Shown in pieces: positions 56,641-64,000 of a stretch of 64,000 nucleotides of DNA. Each line of letters begins with the position of its first letter. Within the stretch, counting starts at the first letter, position 1. Made by a program: the position numbers and the translations under genes. The notes beneath the pieces were generated by a model. That model searched no databases. It saw nothing but the letters and a program-made list of their open reading frames with translations, and was not told the origin of the DNA. The DNA comes from Trichostrongylus colubriformis (lineage: Eukaryota > Nematoda > Chromadorea > Rhabditida > Trichostrongylidae): NCBI GenBank assembly GCA_963978905.1, contig OZ022257.1:38884203-38948202 (forward strand). The letters are read 5' to 3'.

Positions 56641-58872
56641 AGTAATATCGATGCCCAGGTTCTACTAAGAGAGAAGTCCGAATCTGTTACAAAATGTGCC
56701 GCCACTTACTTTTCTTTGGTGCGCGGAACACTTTCGATTCGTGAATCCCTTTTTGGTGCACTACGCATTAGGCTTTCGTTCAGGATCGTAGAGGCATTCT
56801 AATGCCGAAACGAAAAATAAAAAAACTTGGGTTGTGCAACGACTTACGAAGTCACCTGATGTCCTATCGGGGCTAGTCTAGTACACTCTAAAAAAGTACT
56901 CACTGAACTCTAGAAAAATGGGGTGCTAAATTCGTACTGACTGATTCACGGTTTTATACCTGGACCACATTAATGAGATCTGTACCACTTACCCCTTCAT
57001 CATTACGTCCTATACTATATGTATTCGATCGCTTACACCATCTTCATGAACGGCTCATTCGTAGAAAGTTCACCGGCACCAATCAGCGCATTTTTTCTTC
57101 CTTCACTAACAGGACTGGGTAGAAACAGAAGTGCCACAGTAGGGGTGCAACAGCTCGTGGATTTGCCAAAGAATAGCGGAGAAGGAGCTCCGGTATAGGT
57201 GAAATATTTCCTTTATGTGATAAAAGGAACTTCGTATCACATTATAAATGGTTCATCCTTATCGAAATTCCTTTCGTATTCACCGAGCGTTGTTCCACTC
57301 CCGATTCATATGAGAATCTGAACAAATCCTGAAATAATCCCGTCTATCACCCCAGCATTTTCCTTATCGCTCATTGGTACTCACTCAAACGATGCATTGG
57401 GGCTTGACAGAAGAGACTATCGGGACGACATACAACTTTAGAGTCTTCCTTGTTGTTTTGAAAGATTCATTCTCGCACTGAGTACATACATCGCCGAATC
57501 ACATTAAAACGCCATCCTTTACAAAATTATTCAGCATTTCTGTGCAAGACCTGTTCCCGAGCAAAAGGCTCATAATTGTCGCTGATAGTTCCATTTCAGC
57601 GAAGTGTACTCTTGAGGTGGAATTATTATCGGCATTATCATAAAGTTAGCGAGCGCTGCTGTATACCAGATCAGGAGTCAATGCGGGAAAAGGACAACGA
57701 CTAGTTACAGTACCCACTAAGAGGATTTATGATTCAACGTGTTCGAAACCGGAATTTTTTTCTCGAAAAAAACTCAATTCAGAGGACTGGAGCAAAATAA
57801 AGATATCGGATTGTGGTCCATTAAAGGCAGCTTTAGGGGAAATTCGGACGAAAAGTAAAAGAAGTAGTGAATATGAAAGCCGAGATGCCTAGTAACAGGA
57901 CAGTGGAGAAAAAACGTATGGAAATGGCCAAATACCCGAGAAATAGGACCCCTTCCCACCGCTGATTCTAGGCGCGGACGACCTTCCCGTCAAGAGGCGG
58001 GTAGTCCGCATAGGTTTTCCATTGGCATTACCAAGGCGTAAACATGAAGGGATGTTCGGAAATGCGTCAGCATCTATTTCCATGTGGTGAGCTCCAAGCT
58101 AAAAGTGAGAAAGCGTGCTCGATACTTTCAGTCCTGCCGATTCCTTGACCAACCTCACCGTGACCAACCACTAATCACGTCGCCTGGGGCGGGCTGCCCT
58201 AAACCAAGGCGGCTTGCCCTGACGAGGCCGCCCCTGCCACAGCTCGAGGGGGCGCCATCCGCGGGGGCTTTCGCCATGCATAGGCCTTTCAGACCCGTGG
58301 TTTTTCACTAAATGACTCCTTTTGGGATTTCTTATCACCTACATTATCCCTAACACTGTCTTTAAGCCAAGGTCATTTCCCATTTTTGGATTCTTCAAGG
58401 ACGCACAATACATGCCTTATCAAAGATGGAAAGAGGTGACGCGGATAAGCTGCAACAAATCCGTTATCCCCACTCTCTCTCTAGCAGTGGACTCACACAA
58501 GTAGCTCTTTGAGGGAAACATGGTGTAGACCCGAGGTTCGCTATTGTCAGTCATCTGTTGACTAGTTGGGCTATCGCACAGTGCTGCGCAAATAACCGGT
58601 GGATTTCTGCAATGTGGAAATGGCCAATACTGACCGAGCGATATCAAAGAAGTCTACATCGCACAATAACACATTGTCACAAGCGCAGTACTGAGCGCTG
58701 GCCAAACTGGGACACTGCAATTATCTATCTTTATTCGTAGTTCTACGCAGTTAGTTGTCAAAACCTTTTCACTATTTCACTGTCAAAGTTTCACTTTTCA
58801 CGGTTTCTCTGTCAAAACTATACTTAAGCATTGTCTTGTCCCGAAGCCTCATGTTGATCTGAATGCGTGTAA

Positions 58873-59120
58873 GACAATGTGAGAGTTCCAAAGTTTATTC
58901 CAAAAGACTCAAAACAGCTTTCACAAAACCGGTTGTAAAAAGTGGTTGCAAAAGCGATTTGAGCCTTATAGGCAAGCTTGCGGCGCCTAGCGCCTTTATC
59001 AAGCCTGAAAATGTGCAAATTAGACGTTACTTATAGAGTAGTCTGTACTACTCTTTGCAACCGGTTTTGTGAGAGCTGTTTTGAGTCTTTTGGAGTAAAC
59101 TTTGGAAGTCTCACATTGTC
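58873..59120. mobile_element. 248-bp palindromic MITE
   Basis: GACAATGTGAGAGTTCCAAA...CACAAAACCGGTTG (58873-58935) is the near-perfect reverse complement of CAACCGGTTTTGTGAGAGCT...CTCACATTGTC (59057-59120). Arms about 63 bp. Confidence 0.92.
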
Positions 59121-59827
59121 AAAGCTATGTTCACCTGCTGAGCATTTAGTGCTTGAGTTTCATTTTTGGTAGATAATTCAGTAGTTTACCACTGCATATT
59201 CCATCTGCCACTTCTCGGAAGTCCAGACAAGTGACGGTCGATATCTTTATTGCAACTGATACTGGATCAGGAAGACTCGCCACTTGAGAGTTCAAATATA
59301 TAAAGTTCGATGTTTCTTGGATTTCATTGCATTAATTGGTAACTAATTGTCAACTTAGTAACCATCTGATTCTTAATGATAGTAGAACCATTTGCGAGTT
59401 ACCTATGCTTATTATTTCTCTGAATGTGCGCACTTGGCTACTGCACCATTCAGTTTCATAAGGCCCACAGGTCGATACCCCTTGTTGCTTCTGGTACCTC
59501 ATTGGAAACCAGTTCACTTGATTCGCCATCACAAATCATATTGATCATTCCTGTAAATTGCAGTATTAAAAGAAAGAGGCCATTATTCGTAGGGCTAGAC
59601 AATTTAGCAGTTGATACATTGCTGTAACTGATAAAACGATCTGTGTTCACCCTGTTCCCACTGAGCATCTGACATTTCATCTATTGTGATCGTATTGCTA
59701 TAGTGAGCGGTATACCGGATTTCATTTCAAGCTCTTACTTATGGCTCTTATCAGCCCTTATAAGCTGTTATCAGTTCAGTTCATCCATCGTGATGTTCCC
59801 CTTCCACATGCAAAACACCAGCTAGTG

Positions 59828-60050
59828 TCAGCGCTCTTGGATCAACCTGAAAAACGAAACGGATCTGGCGATGTCTGCCTTCCGCCGCTCCTCATCAGAT
59901 CTAATCAAAACTAATTAAAAGTATCAGTTTGAATTTCTGTTCCATCCTGAAAAAACGTCTGTGAGTGTCAACGCGATAGGATCAACTCGAAAAGCGGAAC
60001 GGAACTTGTGACATTTACCCTCTGTCGCTCCTTATCAGTCCTTATCAGGT
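59828..60050. repeat. Diverged tandem duplication, period about 140 bp
   Basis: GTCAGCGCTCTTGGATCAAC... and GTCAACGCGATAGGATCAAC..., each followed by GAAAA.CG.AACGGA, CCGCTCCTCATCAG/TCGCTCCTTATCAG. Confidence 0.75.
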
Positions 60051-60383
60051 GCTGAAATTTTCGGTCAACCTCCCACGCTCCACCCTTTATATCTCTTAAA
60101 ACTTCAAATTCCCATGACCATCCCTCTGGCGCGGGGTATGAATTTTGTGGCAGACAGACGGACACACTCTCACACACATACCAAGCAATATGCACTTATA
60201 TATGTAGTAGCATATCGCTGCTCACGTATCGCCGGTGTCTATCGAGTCGTTTCCCATCTTTCCTTAAACGGCATAACGGTAGGGCTCATGTTCCGCGAGC
60301 CACTCGGCCTACCTCAAAGAAACTGAGCGACAATGATTAAAAGTTATATTCAGGTCTCAATTCGATCGAGGATTTCTTTTTAG

Positions 60384-60462
60384 GGTCAACGGGTGTCATG
60401 CGCAAAAGTGAATCAGCTCATCCAACTATTTGCTCGCTCGATGTCCCTGGACCGAAACCACG
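60384..60462 (+). CDS. Exon 5 of the proline-rich gene
   Basis: Acceptor GGATTTCTTTTTAG, donor CACG/GTCAGT; 79 nt, phase 1 to 2, exactly what exons 4 and 6 require. Reads STGVMRKSESAHPTICSLDV then PGPKP. Confidence 0.58.
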
Positions 60463-60603
60463 GTCAGTTTAAATCAGTGTTAATCTATCAGCCAACTGTA
60501 AAAAAGCTGAAAAGTGAGGTAATAGATCATTTCTCGATCAAGACCGCAACCTTGCCAATAACTTCCCTATTTCATACCTTCCTGCATTAGGGACTTTTTT
60601 CAG

Positions 60604-60813
60604 ACGATGTGGAAAACCACCACCTCCTGTCAAGCCTGAAGGTTTGTCGCAGAGAGTAAAAGCATTGAATCCGAACTTGGGCCCAATAATCGTCAGTGAG
60701 CCCACCACGCAGCCTTCCACTCGTGGATCTGCTGCAGAGCACGAACGAACTGAAGAAACTGTCCCAGACAAGCCGACAAATGTACCATCAATTTCGAGAA
60801 CACCATCTAACAG
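60604..60813 (+). CDS. Exon 6 of the proline-rich gene
   Basis: Acceptor GGGACTTTTTTCAG, donor AACAG/GTAAGC; 210 nt, phase 2 to 2. Only one frame is open: RCGKPPPPVKPEGLSQRVKA, then LNPNLGPIIVSEPTTQP, then PSISRTPSN. KPPPPVKPE is a candidate SH3-binding stretch. Confidence 0.65.
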
Positions 60814-61972
60814 GTAAGCTTCCATGAAACAGTTCATTGCTTCTTAGTATCTTATAAATCTGTCATTATGTTTGGTAGCGCTCGAACCGGCTAATCTTTT
60901 CCGCATTCTTCTACTCTTCATTTTTCTTTGTTTTTTTGTTTTTTTTTTGTGGAGGTCACATAGCTGAGAAATGACGTCAGTCCCTTGGCTTTTATAACTC
61001 ACTTTCTACTTCCGAAAGTTTTTCACTCTCCTTTTTATACCCATTCCAAGGCCTGATGGCCACAAAAGCGAATACCAGGCGGTTGCATAGTGAAAGAAGG
61101 AAAAAGTATGAAAACCATCAAGTTGTAAAAACATTATGGCAGCGGGTTCTCTAACGACAGTCAAAAAGAAGACAGTCAACGAGAGAATTCGGCGTATGGA
61201 GATTGTAAAACATTAGGTATTTCATTACAAGCGGCTTTAGGCGGCGCGACACCCTATTACTGGCAAGGCACGAAGAATTCAAAGCATGTATTTCTTCGAT
61301 ATTAACAGTCTTGAAACCCGGCCTCTGCGAAATAAGGATCCCGCAAAAGTAACGCTTATGAAAGTTAAAGGCTGATGTTATAGCTCGAACGATTTTGCGA
61401 TCATGTGAGCTCTACACATGTGTGGTCGTGCGCAGTCTCACTTGAACGTGCTGTTTTCCCTCGGTAACACCTTACACAGTTTATTACCACTCAGTGCCCC
61501 GCTTTGCGGATGGGAAATAGCGCGCTGAAGTTAGGCCGCGGTCATACTCACCGCCGGCCGGACGTTGCTGTGTTCACGGGCAGCGAGAGAGAATGGTACG
61601 GGGGAGGTGCAGAGATAACGCAGGCAACGAGGCAGGGTGGCATAGGCGGAGACACAGAGACACGCAGCCACGCCCTGTCCCCGGCACCGCAACGTATGAC
61701 CGCAGCCTTAGAGCGGGTACTAGGACACACGCGACGACTTGTTTTCGTGTTTCGCAAGGTATAACCGCAACTTACTTCTAGTCAGAGGGTGTAAAAAGGA
61801 AGTGGGAAGAAATGCGCAGAAGAGAAGAGAGAACAGAGTCATCTGCACGCAAATTCTGAATCATGTTCGAAAAGTTCATAAGCAGAGTATGAGAGCAGCT
61901 TCACCGCTTTCTTTACAATGAGATCTTATCGTAACTTTTGCTAGACACTGCTTTCTAGTAGCCCATTTTCAG

Positions 61973-62068
61973 GACTACCCGTCCGCGGTTGGCACCACCT
62001 CCACCCCCTCCAAAAAAACCCACGTCATCACCAACGCCACCAGAGAAGCCCCCTCGAGAGCAAATCAG
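61973..62068 (+). CDS. Exon 7 of the proline-rich gene (polyproline)
   Basis: Acceptor AGCCCATTTTCAG, donor ATCAG/GTGCGA; 96 nt, phase 2 to 2. Reads TTRPRLAPPPPPPKKPTSSP then TPPEKPPREQI. The six-proline run followed by KKP is a typical SH3 or EVH1 ligand. Confidence 0.65.
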
Positions 62069-62272
62069 GTGCGAGTTTTTTCATTAATATAAATACTTTT
62101 TTCGTTGTGAAGACAGAGGGAGTTTCAATATTTGTTGGTGCATCAGCTGATCAATGAATTAATTACTTGACTTATTTATTCTCGGTATCTTCAGCTGTGC
62201 TTTTCGAAAATCGAACCATAGGTCCGCTCACCACAAACTACCTGAATTTTTCCCAATAGGATTACGTTTAAG

Positions 62273-62389
62273 GGTTTCCGTCGTACAGGAGCAGCCATGC
62301 ACAGATATCTATCAACAATTGCCGTCTCCCGAGAAAACTTTCAATCCACCAGCTCCGTCAACCAGTTGCGATGAAGGATTGAGACCTAG
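62273..62389 (+). CDS. Exon 8 of the proline-rich gene
   Basis: Donor CCTAG/GTAACG; 117 nt, phase 2 to 2. Reads VSVVQEQPCTDIYQQLPSPE then KTFNPPAPSTSCDEGLRP. Two acceptors are possible: CGTTTAAG at 62272 keeps the frame open; the stronger-looking TTTTCCCAATAG at 62259 shifts to a frame that ends at a TGA near 62375. The downstream exons fit only the first. Confidence 0.52.
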
Positions 62390-63123
62390 GTAACGAGAAT
62401 CCGTATAACTGGTGTTTTCGGACCATTTTATCCGATTTTTTGCTTTTTTGCAATGTTTTTTTTTTCTGGAGCTTACATTTATCATGTTTTTTCAAGAACA
62501 GAACACCTGCCTCAGTGCAAATTTTTTATGAAGAAGTTTTCGTAGTGTAATGATTTGTTAGCTAACGTACTGGCGCAAAAAAACTAAATTGCTCTATCCC
62601 CCCTCTTTTTTCTTTTGCCTTCTTTTAATGGTCTTTGGGTTATATTTCATAGAAAACATTTTTTTCAAGAAATGTGAGCTACAAATGCTTCCTCACCTGC
62701 AAGTCATCAAAATCTTTCTTGCAAATTCATTTGCTCCTCAAATATCCTTTTCTACTTTGCTATTCCCGCAAAAAATCTATTATGGAGTGAATTGCAAGTA
62801 ACAACAGCGGGAGCGAAACCTGAAAAAAATGATGAAATCCAGAGTTTTAGGGATTACTCGAGATATACCCTCTTTTCATCTTTGGTGTGTCACAGAAATG
62901 GGCTCATGGGTCACATCGGACTTGATCTTATTCGATCTCATTTCATCGGATTCCATGAACATTACCGCATTTCACAGAAATTCAGTATTTGATATCTGAA
63001 GTGTTTTTGATGGCCTGAATCCTCGGATTTCTTGGTCAATGCCAGTTTCATTCGAAGGCATTCGAGCTATTCTTATGTGGGTTACCGCACTCATCCATGA
63101 AAACCTAGTCGCATGTTTTTCAG

Positions 63124-63226
63124 CGTCCCCACTATTCCACTTCCACAGCCTCCAGATTCTCCTGAAGACGATAATGGCGAGTATGAGTGCTATGAACGGA
63201 TTGACTTCTGCTACGAGTCTCAGCCG
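63124..63226 (+). CDS. Exon 9 of the proline-rich gene
   Basis: Acceptor GCATGTTTTTCAG, donor CAGCCG/GTGAGA; 103 nt, phase 2 to 0. Reads VPTIPLPQPPDSPEDDNGEY then ECYERIDFCYESQP, an acidic stretch with three tyrosines near Glu/Asp that could be kinase targets. Confidence 0.6.
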
Positions 63227-63305
63227 GTGAGATTTGTTTATCCAATGAACTGATGAATTGTCTTTATAATGTTTCATAGTTCGCGATTGAAATTGTGAGT
63301 TTCAG

Positions 63306-63361
63306 AGTAGTGGAAGGACGGAGACGGACAGATCGCCGGGCCGTGACAGGTTGTCTGAGAC
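63306..63361 (+). CDS. Exon 10 (last visible) of the proline-rich gene
   Basis: Acceptor GAGTTTCAG, donor GAGAC/GTAAGT; 56 nt, phase 0 to 2. Reads SSGRTETDRSPGRDRLSE. No further exon was identified before the window ends, so the gene continues outside. Confidence 0.55.
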
Positions 63362-63777
63362 GTAAGTATTCTAGTTAATTTTCCATAATTTTTCCCTTTT
63401 CTGGTTGAACCTTGATCATGAGTAGGGTGAGACAGGGTGAACAGGAGAGCTACCACGATCGTTTTTGAAATAAAATCTTGTATGGAAGTGCCAAGCGAAC
63501 TGAGCTTTCAAGTCCGCAGGGATCGGATAAATGGATCCTGAAATGGTGAAAAATTGGCTTCGGGCTCGCAAGTTTATCTGTAAGCTCTTCTTCACTTTTC
63601 CAAGTTGCTCTGAGCCGTGTGCCCTATATTTTGCCCATTTGTAAGCAAAAGACAACATATGTATCAGCAACTGAGTCAGCATAACACATACACATAGAGT
63701 CATGCGAATCCCCGAAAGGAGGCTCATATTTTGTCCACTTTAAGGAATGTGGTGACTGTGGGTGATTGGCAGATTTA

Positions 63778-63911
63778 CAGTTCATTCCGGAGCGCTTGAT
63801 AGGGCGTGGCCTACGGACTTGGGTGCGAGTGTATCAAACTCGCTCACCCTGCCACACACTTTCACTCTCGTCACTCACGCCACGCCCTATCTAGCGCTTC
63901 GAAATGGACTG
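63778..63911. mobile_element. 134-bp MITE with TA target duplication
   Basis: TA (63776-63777), CAGTTCATTCCGGAGCGCTT at the left; AGCGCTTCGAAATGGACTG then TA (63912-63913) at the right. Inner GGGCGTGGC/GCCACGCCC pair. Same family as 27559-27732. Confidence 0.88.
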
Positions 63912-64000
63912 TACCCCTCCGTCTTTTTCAATAAACGCTGGGATGGTAAACATAATGCAAGGCATGTACCATAGGTATTGCGACCTAGAAGGGGGGAGGA

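Larger units (their letters stand above)
54715..60380. other. 5.7-kb intron 4 of the proline-rich gene
   Basis: Holds a repeat copy at 56318, a Penelope-like tail at 56545 and a palindromic MITE at 58873. From 56650 to 58860 I see no supported feature apart from a GC-rich patch at 58180-58290. Confidence 0.4.

Noticed and set aside
1..64000. Bacterial or viral genome segment
   Set aside because: No dense coding, spliceosomal introns are evident, and the repeats are of eukaryotic DNA-transposon types.

Overview
The window looks like nuclear DNA from a parasitic nematode of the strongylid/hookworm type. The evidence is indirect but consistent: it is AT-rich and gene-poor, introns are bounded by GT and a TTTTCAG- or TTTCAG-like acceptor, and it is packed with decayed DNA transposons (Tc1/Tc3, mariner, MULE) and palindromic MITEs, with a BEL/Pao retrotransposon fragment and tRNA-derived SINE-like repeats. 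I see no bacterial operon, rRNA, CRISPR array or intact prokaryotic gene. Most long open frames here are chance or repeat-derived, so coding exons had to be read from splice sites and phase.

Layout. 1-985: right part of a Tc3-like element with a broken transposase on the minus strand. 2.1-2.4 kb: MULE transposase fragment. 6.8-8.6 kb: a cluster of minus-strand exon-like segments (a gene or gene relic), lying between two copies of an exact 23-bp inverted repeat (4588 and 8992). 9.1-10.2 kb: LTR-like promoter/polyA pair and a minus-strand BEL/Pao gag zinc-knuckle fragment. 10.3-11.5 kb: degenerate minisatellite with a recent 120-bp tandem duplication. 16.9-18.2 kb: a complete but dead Tc1/mariner-type element. 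18.7-31 kb: MITE field, including two nested insertions. 33.0-34.0 kb: a possible plus-strand gene 3' end with stop codon and AATAAA. 34-41 kb: dense repeats: inverted Penelope-like tails, a palindromic mariner, other foldback elements and SINE-like copies.

41.7-63.4 kb: the best gene in the window, on the plus strand. Ten exons join in one frame with matching phases and encode a basic/serine-rich then proline-rich, probably SH3-ligand-bearing protein of unknown identity, still open at the last visible exon. Its introns (up to 10.4 kb) hold many of the repeats, including a second palindromic mariner at 49.2-49.9 kb.

The most unusual pattern is that two different mariner families (35449-36125 and 49192-49873) each occur as a foldback element made of two head-to-head copies of the transposase C-terminal part, both with intact-looking outer TIRs and TA target duplications. 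A second theme is a group of MITE subfamilies that share the terminal sequence TTAAAGGCA but differ inside, nested in each other. All functional statements are read from sequence alone; no database search was possible.
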